DNA of 64,000 nucleotides from Candidatus Borkfalkia ceftriaxoniphila (GTDB lineage Bacteria > Bacillota > Clostridia > Christensenellales > Borkfalkiaceae), in contig NZ_SDOZ01000002.1 in the NCBI RefSeq assembly GCF_004134775.1, positions 1,400,005 through 1,464,004 of the forward strand. The letters run 5' to 3'. This document shows positions 9,375-17,619 of this stretch, one piece after another. The notes beneath the pieces were generated by a model that was not told the DNA's origin, did no database searches, and saw only the letters and a list, made by a program, of their open reading frames with translations. Position 1 is the stretch's first letter. The number at the start of each line of letters is the position of its first letter. Made by a program: the position numbers and the translations under genes.

Positions 9375-9908
9375 TTAAAATTTGTAATATAAGCGGTACC
9401 AAAAACCGCCCATGTACGCTTTTAAAAGCGCTTGCAGTTCGTCTGCGCTCACTTGCCCTCCGAAAGACAGAGCCTGATAGGCAATGCCTTTTTCGATCAT
9501 CGGATAGCCGCACGCGGCAAAGCAATTTTTCTGATAGAACGCCTTGCGTTTTTGTCTTTGTTCTCTGTTTTCGCACGGTGCGTCGGGGTCTTCGATGGTC
9601 AGGATCAGCCGCCGCGCGGGAAATTTTTCTTTCAGGGCATCGAGGATTTGCGACCCGTATCCCTTGCCGCGCAAATCGCCGCGCACCGCGAAATAAAACA
9701 CGAAGACGATGTCTTTATGATATATTAAATTCAAAAGCCCGACGAAAGTATCTTCGTCGTAAATGCCGAAGCAATCGGAAACTTTCTTTTTCGCCTTGGC
9801 TTTCAAAAAGAACAGCGGCGCACGCTCCTCTTTGGGAAATGCCTCCTTATACAGCGCGGAAAAATCCCGATAGATATTTTTATCCTGTTTCGATGAAACG
9901 AACCTCAT
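9375..9908 (-). CDS. GNAT-family N-acetyltransferase
   Basis: 177-residue acetyltransferase-like protein. The acetyl-CoA loop of the GNAT fold is seen as AVRGDLRGKGYGSQIL (R/Q-x-x-G-x-G/A type), after the strand DIVFVFYF. AGGAG precedes the ATG on the minus strand, 9 nt after the stop of the LysR gene, so the two form an operon with the regulator first. The acetyl acceptor cannot be deduced. Confidence 0.85.
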   Translation of the reverse strand: MRFVSSKQDKNIYRDFSALYKEAFPKEERAPLFFLKAKAKKKVSDCFGIYDEDTFVGLLNLIYHKDIVFVFYFAVRGDLRGKGYGSQILDALKEKFPARRLILTIEDPDAPCENREQRQKRKAFYQKNCFAACGYPMIEKGIAYQALSFGGQVSADELQALLKAYMGGFWYRLYYKF

Positions 9909-9917
9909 AAAACGCTC

Positions 9918-10799
9918 CTATTTGAACAATTCCGCCGATTTGAGGCAGAGTTGTAAAATTTGTTTTTGCGCGGCGGTCAGCCGCTTGTTGTTGCGCATGA
10001 TCACGTTGTACGTGCGCGTAAAATCGGCGTTTTCGATGCGTATCTGTCTGAGCGTGCCGTCGCTTAGAAACGCTTTGACGATGTGATAGGACAAGATCGA
10101 TATGCCGCCCAGCCCCGTAAGACACTGAATGATCGCCTGCGTGCTCACCGATTCGACGGCGGGTTCGATCCGTATCTTTTCCCGCGCGCAGTACTGATCG
10201 AAATAATCCCGTGCGGCGCTGCCCTTTTCGCGCAGAAAAAAACGGTGCCCCGCAAGTTCCTTTGCGCTCAATTCATCAGCGGCGGGATAATCTTTCGCGC
10301 ATACCGCGACGAGGCGGTCCTCATAAAAGGGGATCTCGGTGAGCGCTTCGCCGGAAGCGCCGCTCTCGATGAGCGCGAAATCCAGTTCGCCGCGCAGCAC
10401 CATCTCTTCGATGAGTCTGGTCTGATGTATCTTGATGGAGATCTGTACGTCGGGAAAGGCGTGCGTTATGTCCGCCGCGATGCGCGGGATCATATATTTT
10501 CCGACGGTGAGCGAGGAGCCGAACCGCAGTTTTTCATGGCTGCTTTCGCGCTTTGCGTGTTCTTCGAAAGCGGAAAAGGCGTTGAGTACCAGACTTGCTT
10601 CGTCGTACATACGGCTGCCTATCTCCGTGATGACCAGGCGTTTGTTGATGCGCTCGAACAATTGAATGCCGTAATTTCTTTCCAGTTCCGCGATCGCCAC
10701 GCTCACCGCGGGCTGTGCCATGTATAAATTTTCCGCCGCGCGCGTGATGCTGCCCGTCCTGCACACTTCGGTAAATATTTTCAGATGCCGCAGAGTCAT
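9918..10799 (-). CDS. LysR-family transcriptional regulator
   Basis: 293 residues. The N-terminal winged helix-turn-helix covers about residues 1-60, including TRAAENLYMAQPAVSVAI. The rest is the LysR effector-binding domain (about 90-290). It is divergent from the chromate-transporter pair, and its predicted promoter overlaps theirs, a classical LysR arrangement of autorepression plus control of the divergent operon. A ribosome site CGGAG lies before the ATG. The effector is unknown. The helix-turn-helix and effector domain resemble CysL/CbbR-type members, but this is not diagnostic. Confidence 0.92.
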   Translation of the reverse strand: MTLRHLKIFTEVCRTGSITRAAENLYMAQPAVSVAIAELERNYGIQLFERINKRLVITEIGSRMYDEASLVLNAFSAFEEHAKRESSHEKLRFGSSLTVGKYMIPRIAADITHAFPDVQISIKIHQTRLIEEMVLRGELDFALIESGASGEALTEIPFYEDRLVAVCAKDYPAADELSAKELAGHRFFLREKGSAARDYFDQYCAREKIRIEPAVESVSTQAIIQCLTGLGGISILSYHIVKAFLSDGTLRQIRIENADFTRTYNVIMRNNKRLTAAQKQILQLCLKSAELFK

Positions 10800-10839
10800 G
10801 TTTTCTCCGATATAATAAAAGAATTATGAATTTGATAAC

Positions 10840-10878
10840 ATTATAATATTTTACAAAGGTTTCGTCAAGTAGTATAAT
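10840..10878. promoter_or_regulatory. Overlapping divergent promoters, LysR gene and chromate transporter
   Basis: Plus strand: TTTACA (10850-10855), 17 bp, TATAAT (10873-10878) in front of the transporter. Minus strand: TTGACG (10863-10868 complement), 17 bp, TATAAT (10840-10845 complement) in front of the LysR gene. The two promoters interpenetrate, so a protein bound here would affect both directions. Confidence 0.7.
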
Positions 10879-10908
10879 AAACGGGTAATGTTTTTTGCGG
10901 GAGCAACC

Positions 10909-11496
10909 ATGAAAGAAAAGAGAAAAAAATACGCGACCATCTTTTTTACCTGTCTTTATTTAAGTTCGTTTACGTTCGGCGGCGGCCTTGTCATCGTGCC
11001 CATGATGCGCAAAAAATTCGTGGACGATCTCAAATGGCTGGAAGAGAAGGAAATGATGGATCTGACCGCCATCGCGCAGTCTTCCCCGGGCGCCATCGTC
11101 GTCAACGCCGCCATTCTTTTGGGTTATAAGATCGGCGGCGTGTTCGGCTCTCTTTTGGCGATTCTGGGCACGATCATTCCGCCCATGACCATCATCGCCG
11201 TCGTGTCCGTTTTTTACGAACTGTTCCGCACGAACGCAGTGGTGAACGCGGTGCTGTCGGGCATGCAGGCGGGCGTTGCGGCGGTCATCTGCGACGTGGT
11301 CGTCAGTATGTTTCTCGGAGAGGCGAAGGGGAAAAAGATACTGCCCATCGTGATCATGCTGCTTTCCTTTTCGCTCACGTATTTTCTGAAAGTCAACGTT
11401 GTATATATCATTCTCGCCTGTATCTTGTGGAGCGTCGCCGTCTTTTTCGTGCGGCGCGCCCGCGAAAAGAAGCCGAAGGGGGAAACCAAAAAATGA
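10909..11496 (+). CDS. Chromate transporter-type membrane protein, first half-size subunit
   Basis: 195-residue CHR-family half protein. The family motif FGGGLVIVPMM near the N-terminus and the SSPGAIVVNAA segment are visible, followed by several hydrophobic helices. The ATG at 10909 is preferred over an in-frame ATG at 10888 because GGGAG sits 5 nt before it. It overlaps the second half-size gene by 4 nt (ATGA), so the two are probably made together and assemble as a heterodimer, as known for short-chain CHR pairs. Chromate itself may not be the physiological substrate. Confidence 0.9.
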   Translation: MKEKRKKYATIFFTCLYLSSFTFGGGLVIVPMMRKKFVDDLKWLEEKEMMDLTAIAQSSPGAIVVNAAILLGYKIGGVFGSLLAILGTIIPPMTIIAVVSVFYELFRTNAVVNAVLSGMQAGVAAVICDVVVSMFLGEAKGKKILPIVIMLLSFSLTYFLKVNVVYIILACILWSVAVFFVRRAREKKPKGETKK

Positions 11497-12053
11497 TCTA
11501 CTGGCAACTATTTCTCGTGTTCGTACAGGTGGGCTTGTTCAGCGTGGGCGGAGGATACGCCGCCATTCCCCTCATACAGGATTACGTGGTCGAGGGGCAC
11601 GGTTGGCTGAGCATGACGGATTTTACCGACCTCATTACCATCGCCGAAATGACGCCCGGTCCCATCGCCATTAACAGCGCCACTTTTGTGGGTATGCGCG
11701 TGGGCGGACTCGGCGGCGCGGTGCTCGCCACGCTCGGCTGTATTTTGCCGTCGGGCATCATCGTCTGTCTTTTGGCGTTTCTCTATTTCAGATACAGAAA
11801 ACTCACGCTGGTGCAGGGAATGCTCGGCACGCTCCGCCCCGCCGTGGTGGGGCTTATCGCTCCCGCCGCGATCTCCATTACGTTGCTCGCCTTATGGGGC
11901 GAGGGCGGCTTTTCTCCGCGCGTCGTCGATCTCAATCTGATCTCCTTTTTTATCTTTCTGTCTTCGTTTTTCATTCTCAGAAAGTATAAGGTCAATCCGA
12001 TACTCGTCATGCTCGGCGCGGGGGGACTGGGCGCGGTCTTCTATCTGTTATAG
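11493..12053 (+). CDS. Chromate transporter-type membrane protein, second half-size subunit
   Basis: 186-residue partner of the preceding protein. It carries the equivalent family signatures VGGGYAAIPLIQ and MTPGPIAINSATFVG and about five hydrophobic segments. The start at 11493 (ATG overlapping the upstream TGA) is chosen over longer in-frame possibilities that would lie wholly inside the upstream gene. A strong terminator follows 3 nt after the stop. Confidence 0.9.
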   Translation: MIYWQLFLVFVQVGLFSVGGGYAAIPLIQDYVVEGHGWLSMTDFTDLITIAEMTPGPIAINSATFVGMRVGGLGGAVLATLGCILPSGIIVCLLAFLYFRYRKLTLVQGMLGTLRPAVVGLIAPAAISITLLALWGEGGFSPRVVDLNLISFFIFLSSFFILRKYKVNPILVMLGAGGLGAVFYLL

Positions 12054-12055
12054 CG

Positions 12056-12087
12056 AAAGGGAACGCCCGAGCGGCGTTCCCTTTTTT
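12056..12087. terminator. Bidirectional intrinsic terminator
   Basis: Stem AAAGGGAACGCC / GGCGTTCCCTTT with loop CGAGC and a T6 run on the plus strand. It separates the convergent transporter and AraC genes and touches the AraC stop codon. Confidence 0.85.
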
Positions 12088-12931
12088 ACTGTGATTTGTA
12101 TTTTCCCGGGGTGGTGCCCGTCTGTTTTTTGAAGGCGCGGATGAACGCCGCCGCGTTCTCGTAGCCGATCTTTGCGGCGATCTCCTCGATCGAGAGGTCG
12201 CTCGTCTTTAAAAAGATCTGCGCGCGGCCGATGCGGTACGATTGCAGATACTCCATGGGCGTCATGCCCGTAATGCGGCTGAACAGGCGCAAAAAATGAT
12301 ATTTCGAGAGGAAGGCGCTTCCGGCGAGGTCGTCGAGCGTCACTTTTTCGCCGTAATGTTCTGCTACGTACCCGAGCGCGCGCTCTACGGGCGTGAGCGC
12401 TTTTTGATATTCGCAGTCCTCGCTCTGCTGTTTCAAGAGCATCAGAAAGAGTTTTTCGAGCACGTGCGAGGCATACAGAACGTCGTAGGGCAAAAACAAT
12501 TCCCGCGGCTGTACGATCTCGCACAGCGTCCTGTAAAATTCTTCGTGGTCTGTGACGGACACGCAGAAATTTTCGTTTTTCGTAACGAGCGATGTCAGAG
12601 CCGCCGCCGCCGAACCCGTGTAGTGCACGTACAGAAAATGCCAGTGATCGCCGTCCGTGCCGTACACTTGCGCCTCCGCGCAATCGATGAGCATCAGCGT
12701 GCCCGCCGTCAGCGAATATTCCTTGCGGCGGTATAAAAGTCTGCCTTTGCCCGCGAGCGTGTAGATCAGAAGGTGCTGGTTCATGCCCGACCGCTCCGTC
12801 CGATAGGCGGAAGTACAGTAAAATTCGCCGTACGTCTGCACGGAAAGAGATAAATTCCCCACCGAAGAGTTATATGTGCACGAATCCGAATATGACTGCG
12901 CCGATACGCCGCTGAGTTTGATGTTGAACAT
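12086..12931 (-). CDS. AraC-family transcriptional regulator
   Basis: 281 residues. An N-terminal cupin-like sensor (about 1-165, with the strand LLIYTLAGKGRLLYRR) is followed by the two-HTH AraC domain (about 180-280), including LDDLAGSAFLSKYHFLRLFS and IGYENAAAFIRAFKKQTG. It is divergent from the URO-D-like gene, which it most likely controls. No Shine-Dalgarno sequence precedes the ATG, and the predicted -10 box ends only about 12 nt upstream, so the transcript may be nearly leaderless. Confidence 0.92.
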   Translation of the reverse strand: MFNIKLSGVSAQSYSDSCTYNSSVGNLSLSVQTYGEFYCTSAYRTERSGMNQHLLIYTLAGKGRLLYRRKEYSLTAGTLMLIDCAEAQVYGTDGDHWHFLYVHYTGSAAAALTSLVTKNENFCVSVTDHEEFYRTLCEIVQPRELFLPYDVLYASHVLEKLFLMLLKQQSEDCEYQKALTPVERALGYVAEHYGEKVTLDDLAGSAFLSKYHFLRLFSRITGMTPMEYLQSYRIGRAQIFLKTSDLSIEEIAAKIGYENAAAFIRAFKKQTGTTPGKYKSQ

Positions 12932-12942
12932 ATTTCTATCTT

Positions 12943-13029
12943 ATCATATCTCCGCGCGTTTGTACAGCAATATCTGCATATTTTATTGCAATTTCGGGCA
13001 TTGCAAGCGCTGATGATTTGTGATATAGT
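12943..13029. promoter_or_regulatory. Divergent promoter region with inverted repeat (AraC gene / URO-D-like gene)
   Basis: Plus: TTGCAA (13001-13006), 17 bp, TATAGT (13024-13029) for the URO-D-like gene. Minus: TTGCTG (12965-12970 complement), 16 bp, TATGAT (12943-12948 complement) for the AraC gene. An inverted repeat TTGCAAT-N7-ATTGCAA (12986-13006) covers the plus -35 box and is a candidate operator. Confidence 0.6.
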
Positions 13030-13058
13030 GATAGAAAGCAAATGTTTTGGAGGTCGTT

Positions 13059-14171
13059 ATGACGAACAGGGAGCGCGCGTACAATCTTTTGCACTATAAG
13101 AGTGTGGACAGGATGCCTGCGGTGCATTTCGGATATTGGAACGAACTTTTGATCGAATGGGCGGAGCAGGGGCATATCAGCATGGATCTGGCGAAATCCT
13201 GGTACGACGGCTCGCCCGCAGACCATGAGTTAAACCGCTTGCTTGGCTGGGATTTCAACTGGTACACGACGGTGTGTCCGAACAACGGACTCAATCCGCC
13301 TTTCGAATATAAAATTCTGGAAACGCTGCCCGACGGTTTTAAGCGCGTACAGAACCCCGAAGGACTGATCGAGCGTATACGCGAAGGCGCGGGCTCCATT
13401 CCGGCAGAGGACGATTATCAACTCAAAGACCGTGCGGCGTTCGAAGAGTTGTACAAGCCGAAAATGCAGTTTTCGGAAGATCGGATCCCCACGGAATTTT
13501 TCGAAAAATTCAATGAAAACAGGGGCGACGATCCCGTAGGGCTGCATCTGGGGAGCGTGCTCGGCAATATCCGCAATATGCTGTCCGTCGTGGGTATGTC
13601 GTATATGATCTGCGACGATTACGATCTGTTCGCGGAAATTATCGATACGTTTGCGGATATGCAGTACAAATGCGCCGAGGCGGTATTGAAGACGGGCGCC
13701 AAATTCGATTTCGCGCATTACTGGGAAGATATCTGCTTCAAGAACGGCCCGCTCATTTCGCCCGATATGTTCGAGGAACTGTGCGCCAAGCACTATAAAA
13801 AGCGCAACGATCTTTGCAGACAATACGGTATCGACATCATCTCGCTCGACTGCGACGGCGTGACCGACCGCCTTTTGCCCATCTGGTACGAAAACGGCGT
13901 GAACACAATGTTCCCCATCGAGATCGGAACGTGGGGCGATCAGTTCGAACCTGCGCGCAAAAAGTTCGGGGAAGGCATTCTGGGCGTCGGCGCCATGGAT
14001 AAGACCGCGCTGCGCAAGGACAAAGCGGCTGTGGACGCGGAGATCGAGCGCATCAAGCGCCTTGTCGATCTGGGCGGGTATATTCCCTGTCCCGATCACC
14101 GCATCATGCCCGGCAGCAAATGGGAACTCGTGCAGTACTACGTGGACGAGATCAAAAAAATCAAAGTGTAA
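13059..14171 (+). CDS. Uroporphyrinogen decarboxylase-family protein, MtaA/CmuA-like methyltransferase
   Basis: 370 residues with the URO-D barrel fold shared by UroD and by cobalamin-dependent methyltransferases. The opening TNRERAYNLLHYKSVDRMP is typical of the methyltransferase branch, as is the C-terminal GGYIPCPDHRIMPGS, whose Cys and His are candidate zinc ligands. No other haem-synthesis gene is present, so decarboxylation of uroporphyrinogen is unlikely. A corrinoid protein, the usual partner, is also not adjacent. The ATG at 13059 is used because GGAGG lies 8 nt upstream; an in-frame TTG at 13047 overlaps that ribosome site. Probably regulated by the divergent AraC protein. Confidence 0.85.
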   Translation: MTNRERAYNLLHYKSVDRMPAVHFGYWNELLIEWAEQGHISMDLAKSWYDGSPADHELNRLLGWDFNWYTTVCPNNGLNPPFEYKILETLPDGFKRVQNPEGLIERIREGAGSIPAEDDYQLKDRAAFEELYKPKMQFSEDRIPTEFFEKFNENRGDDPVGLHLGSVLGNIRNMLSVVGMSYMICDDYDLFAEIIDTFADMQYKCAEAVLKTGAKFDFAHYWEDICFKNGPLISPDMFEELCAKHYKKRNDLCRQYGIDIISLDCDGVTDRLLPIWYENGVNTMFPIEIGTWGDQFEPARKKFGEGILGVGAMDKTALRKDKAAVDAEIERIKRLVDLGGYIPCPDHRIMPGSKWELVQYYVDEIKKIKV

Positions 14172-14183
14172 AGTGTGATTGAA

Positions 14184-14214
14184 AAGAGCGTAATGAATGT
14201 TACGCTCTTTTTTT
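14184..14214 (+). terminator. Intrinsic terminator
   Basis: Stem AAGAGCGTAA / TTACGCTCTT followed by a T7 run, 12 nt after the URO-D-like stop codon. Confidence 0.88.
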
Positions 14215-14238
14215 GTTCTGAAAATGTTAAAAAAAGTA

Positions 14239-14287
14239 TTGACTTTTCGATAATACCGTGCTATATTTTTTACACTTAGTTTAAAAA
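14239..14287 (+). promoter_or_regulatory. Promoter with downstream TTAGTTTAAAAA element
   Basis: TTGACT (14239-14244), 17 bp, TATATT (14262-14267). Nine bases after the -10 box lies TTAGTTTAAAAA (14276-14287), which matches one arm of the long palindrome at 17525-17546 (there as TTTTTAAACTAA on the other strand). A repressor bound here would cover the transcription start. Confidence 0.6.
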
Positions 14288-14297
14288 ATGGAGGGCG

Positions 14298-16298
14298 ATG
14301 ATGTATTATCGGATCGCAGTTAAGGCGGAAAGCGGCCTGCAAAAAGCGGAGGAAGAATTATTTTGTTACCTGAAAGCCATAGGAAACGTGTCGGAAGTGA
14401 ATTCCGGCACCGACGGAGACTTTCTTATCCGGGTTGTCTGTAAAAAAATGCAAGAGGGGGATTTCTCTTTAAAATCGGATGGAAAAGTTCTGGATATTGC
14501 GGGCAACGGATTAAATGAAGTGTTGTGCGGCGTTTATACGGCGCTGGAAGAATACGGGGTGAAATTCGGTATTTCCGGCGAGGTCATACCCGAATCCGTT
14601 GATTTTTCCGTTTCGTTCAAGCGGCACGTAACGCCTGCCGTTCTGTATCGGGGGATCCGTCAGCACTTGAATTTTCCGATGGATATCAGTTCGTATTCGT
14701 TGAACGAGGCCAAGCGGTATATCCGAAACCTTGCACGTCTGCGCTATAATAGCATTACTTTCCACAGTTATCCCGGACAATTTTATTGCGGAAAATATCA
14801 GGGAGAAAAAATATCGGCGGGTAAGTTTTTTTACGGGGAAGTGCAGCCCGTTTCGAACATCGCCTTTTTAAAAAACAATGTTTCGAATTTAAATTATTTT
14901 TGTATCGAAGAATCGGAACAGTATTTCAACGACGAAGAGAAATTATCCGAGTATGCGGTTTTTTGGCTTCGCTCGGTCATGCAGGAATGCAAATCGTACG
15001 GCATGAGAGTGGTTTTTTCATTTGAGGTGCGCGGGGCGGACGCGGCGGAGATCGACGGCATGATCGCGTGGGTCCGCAAATCTTATCCGCAGGCGGATAT
15101 CGTAGAATTGGCAACGCAGGAGTGCGGCTGCGGATGGGACGATTCCGCTTGTATTCCGAGCGGAGACCTGCGGGAACTGGCAACGCAGTTATACGGAAAA
15201 CCCATCGTTGAAAAAATAGGCCCTTTGTTAAACGGCAGATACAGTCAGATGCCTCTCACGCTGCGGGAAATGAAAAAATGCATAGAAGCGGCAAAGAGAA
15301 ACGAACGGTGCCGTGTTTTGATTTATGCGACCTGTATACAGACGTTACATGTATGTCGCCGCATATTGCAGGAATACGGTGTGGAACACGCGTTTTTATG
15401 TGCGCACGGCGCCAAATATGTGGAGAAAAATCTGGATGAATTGCTTGCCGAAGGGGATTCTATACCAGGGGTATATAGTTGGATCGAATTTGACGGAAAT
15501 ATGTTTCAGCCGGAAAATAAGGACGGACATAATTTCGATTTGCTGCATATGCTGCGCAAAAAAAGCCGAGGGAGCCGGATACCCGAAATCTCGTTGAATC
15601 ATTGGCGCAATGCCGAAAATTCTCTTTCAATTGCCTATTGTGCCGAATTGATGATAGATTGTACTCCGCCCGCGTTCTTTTACGAAAAAGCAGATCTGCT
15701 TTGCGGTTTATCGCGCGGCGGGATCGAAAAATTATGCGAAACCATTGCCAAAGCGGAGGATTGCGCCCGAGACGAACTTCCGAATATCGGTTTTTGCGCC
15801 GTATATTGCTGGTATAATGCAGATCGCGAGTATTTAGGCTACATATCATTGTATGACCCGCAAAAACTCGAAAAATATGAGAAATTGCTGGACGAAGCGC
15901 GCGCCGTCGCGGATTCTCTGCAACCGACGGGGGCTGTCGGCGAACGGCTTCGGGCGTTTTGGTCGAACAGATTACGGGCGGGCGTTTGTCACGTACAAAC
16001 GATCCGTGCGCTGATGCCTCTGAATGAATTGGCCAAATGCAAAGATCAGGATTCCAAAGAAAAAATGGCACAGGTTTGCTCTTGCGCCTTGGAATACGCG
16101 AAAAAATATCTTCGCATCACGACGGAGTATACGGCGGACCGCGGCGGTCAGGGCGTATTGATCAGTTATTATAAGACGATCTTTCAATATATCTATGTGC
16201 TTCGTGAACGCCTGTGCGGGATCCCGGTACCTGAAACCTACGAAAAAAGAAATTTGGATACGCCGCCCAGTCCCATGATTCAAAAAAACGTTCAATAG
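14298..16298 (+). CDS. Putative cytoplasmic glycosidase-like protein with alpha-glucuronidase-type N-terminus
   Basis: 666 residues, no signal peptide; I do not recognise a characterised family. The N-terminal 110 residues (GNGLNEVLCGVYTALEEYGV) resemble the small alpha/beta domain in front of the barrel in GH67, GH20 and DUF4838 proteins. The next segment, LYRGIRQHLNFPMDIS through NSITFHSYPGQFY, looks like the start of a (beta/alpha)8 barrel. A Cys-rich stretch, ATQECGCGWDDSAC, lies near residue 275. GGAGGG precedes two adjacent ATG codons. The gene stands alone between terminators with its own promoter and a TTAGTTT element shared with the importer operon at 17620. A catalytic pair cannot be assigned with confidence. 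Confidence 0.55.
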   Translation: MMYYRIAVKAESGLQKAEEELFCYLKAIGNVSEVNSGTDGDFLIRVVCKKMQEGDFSLKSDGKVLDIAGNGLNEVLCGVYTALEEYGVKFGISGEVIPESVDFSVSFKRHVTPAVLYRGIRQHLNFPMDISSYSLNEAKRYIRNLARLRYNSITFHSYPGQFYCGKYQGEKISAGKFFYGEVQPVSNIAFLKNNVSNLNYFCIEESEQYFNDEEKLSEYAVFWLRSVMQECKSYGMRVVFSFEVRGADAAEIDGMIAWVRKSYPQADIVELATQECGCGWDDSACIPSGDLRELATQLYGKPIVEKIGPLLNGRYSQMPLTLREMKKCIEAAKRNERCRVLIYATCIQTLHVCRRILQEYGVEHAFLCAHGAKYVEKNLDELLAEGDSIPGVYSWIEFDGNMFQPENKDGHNFDLLHMLRKKSRGSRIPEISLNHWRNAENSLSIAYCAELMIDCTPPAFFYEKADLLCGLSRGGIEKLCETIAKAEDCARDELPNIGFCAVYCWYNADREYLGYISLYDPQKLEKYEKLLDEARAVADSLQPTGAVGERLRAFWSNRLRAGVCHVQTIRALMPLNELAKCKDQDSKEKMAQVCSCALEYAKKYLRITTEYTADRGGQGVLISYYKTIFQYIYVLRERLCGIPVPETYEKRNLDTPPSPMIQKNVQ

Positions 16299-16329
16299 AA
16301 AAAAGGAGAGCATATGCTCTCCTTTTTTT
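16299..16329. terminator. Bidirectional intrinsic terminator
   Basis: Perfect palindrome with GGAGAGCATATGCTCTCC at its core, flanked by A6 and T7, between convergent genes. Confidence 0.88.
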
Positions 16330-16339
16330 ATGAAATCGT

Positions 16340-17449
16340 TTAAAATTTCAGATTTACTTTTTCGATATATCCGAATTTTCCGTCAATTTTTACGGGACAG
16401 AGACCGTCGGCGCAGATATCGGCAAAGTCAAACCGCTGTTCGCAAATTTTCCCGTCCGTGTCGGCGTAAGCATATTGCCCATCTGTCAATTTTACGACGG
16501 CAAGACCGTCCGCATAGGGCGCGATATTTTCTATGCTTTGTTGTATTTCGATTTTTTTATCGTCCTTGCCTAATACGAAGGCTTGCCCGTTTTCGTCTTT
16601 CACGACGGCAAGCGGCGTATCGTTGCCGAAGTCGGTCGCCGAAGAGAACTGCGCTTCTATGCAAACTTTCCCGTTTCGGTCCAAGTAACCGAACAAGCCG
16701 TTTTTTCGAAAGCGGATACGGTCGGAAATACATTCGTAACAGTCGGCGGCATCGGTCCTGAAAAGGACTTTGCCTGCCGTATCGATGAAGACGATCGCTC
16801 CCGATTCATCTTTACATTTTCCAATCATGTTTGAAAATTCGTGCATTTCTTTATACATAAAATCCGTCAACAACTGCCCGTTTTTGTCGATCAACGCCCA
16901 ATTTTGTTCAGCGTCACAAACGGCCGCCGCACCGTTTTGGAAGTTCGTCGTATTGGAAATTTCTTTCTCGATTGTTTCCCCGAACATATTTTTCAGTGTG
17001 CACATATTGGATCCGACAGCAAAATCGAGCAGCAGATTGCCCTGTTCGTCTGTATAATTGAACTGCATTCCGAACCCGTGACGCAGGGTGACGCGCGCAA
17101 AACCGTCGGAAAACGGCGCGGCAGAATAAAATTGCAATTCTATGGCGGTCGTTCCGTCTAAATTCATAAAACCGAACTTTCCTGCCTTTTCCACGCCGAT
17201 CAGATGAGGGGATGCTATAAAAATACTGTCATAATTGCCGCTGAATATCACTTTTCCGTCCGTATCGATTACTTTTTCTCCGTCGTCTTCCGAAACGACG
17301 GCGTATCCGTTTGTGTACGGCGTTCCGCTTTTAAAGTGCTTTCCGAAGGCAAAATCCGATTTTTTATATTCGGAACACCCGATTATGATTCCGTTGCATA
17401 AAAGAATCGCCGCCAGACAGCATACGGCTGTACGTAGAAATTTTTTCAT
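16340..17449 (-). CDS. WG-repeat lipoprotein
   Basis: 369-residue secreted lipoprotein: signal peptide ending in the lipobox IIGC (Cys25), then a beta-rich array of WG-type repeats. Recurrent units read like FADGLCPVKIDGKFGYIE, ...DGFARVTLRHGFG and NGYAVVSEDDGEKVIDTDG. WG repeats are found in surface and periplasmic proteins of unknown or binding function; no enzyme motif is seen. AAAGGAG precedes the ATG. It is divergent from the sugar importer operon at 17620, and the palindromic operator between them suggests joint control, so it may belong to the same glycan system. Confidence 0.8.
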   Translation of the reverse strand: MKKFLRTAVCCLAAILLCNGIIIGCSEYKKSDFAFGKHFKSGTPYTNGYAVVSEDDGEKVIDTDGKVIFSGNYDSIFIASPHLIGVEKAGKFGFMNLDGTTAIELQFYSAAPFSDGFARVTLRHGFGMQFNYTDEQGNLLLDFAVGSNMCTLKNMFGETIEKEISNTTNFQNGAAAVCDAEQNWALIDKNGQLLTDFMYKEMHEFSNMIGKCKDESGAIVFIDTAGKVLFRTDAADCYECISDRIRFRKNGLFGYLDRNGKVCIEAQFSSATDFGNDTPLAVVKDENGQAFVLGKDDKKIEIQQSIENIAPYADGLAVVKLTDGQYAYADTDGKICEQRFDFADICADGLCPVKIDGKFGYIEKVNLKF

Positions 17450-17482
17450 GAGAAAATCTCCTTTGCATGATTATCTGTATTT

Positions 17483-17511
17483 ATAGTACCATAAGAGATC
17501 AAAGGTGTCAA
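17483..17511 (-). promoter_or_regulatory. Promoter of the WG-repeat lipoprotein
   Basis: Reading on the minus strand: TTGACA (17506-17511 complement), 17 bp, TACTAT (17483-17488 complement), about 34 nt before the ATG. Confidence 0.65.
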
Positions 17512-17524
17512 TGTTCTGAAACTC

Positions 17525-17546
17525 AGTTTAAAAATATTTTTAAACT
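17525..17546. promoter_or_regulatory. 22-bp perfect palindrome, candidate ROK/XylR-type operator
   Basis: AGTTTAAAAAT followed directly by its exact reverse complement. With the flanks it reads TCAGTTT-N12-AAACTAA, close to the Bacillus XylR operator pattern TTAGTTT-N11-AAACTAA as known for ROK repressors. It sits between the -35 boxes of the divergent WG-lipoprotein and importer promoters. A ROK repressor is encoded at 29587. Confidence 0.65.
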
Positions 17547-17562
17547 AACTTTAAAAAAGATA

Positions 17563-17591
17563 TTGACAAAACGTATTTCATGATTTATACT
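17563..17591 (+). promoter_or_regulatory. Promoter of the second sugar importer operon
   Basis: TTGACA (17563-17568), 17 bp, TATACT (17586-17591); GGAAGGAGG and the ATG of the binding protein follow. Confidence 0.8.
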
Positions 17592-17619
17592 ATATTCACA
17601 AAATGGAAGGAGGAAGTCA

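Noticed and set aside
10909-12053. The two chromate-transporter halves as one frameshifted gene
   Set aside because: Each half has its own start, complete family motifs and an ATGA overlap typical of the known two-gene short-chain arrangement.
13059-14171. True uroporphyrinogen decarboxylase (hemE)
   Set aside because: The C-terminal zinc-type motif and the lack of other haem genes fit the methyltransferase branch better.
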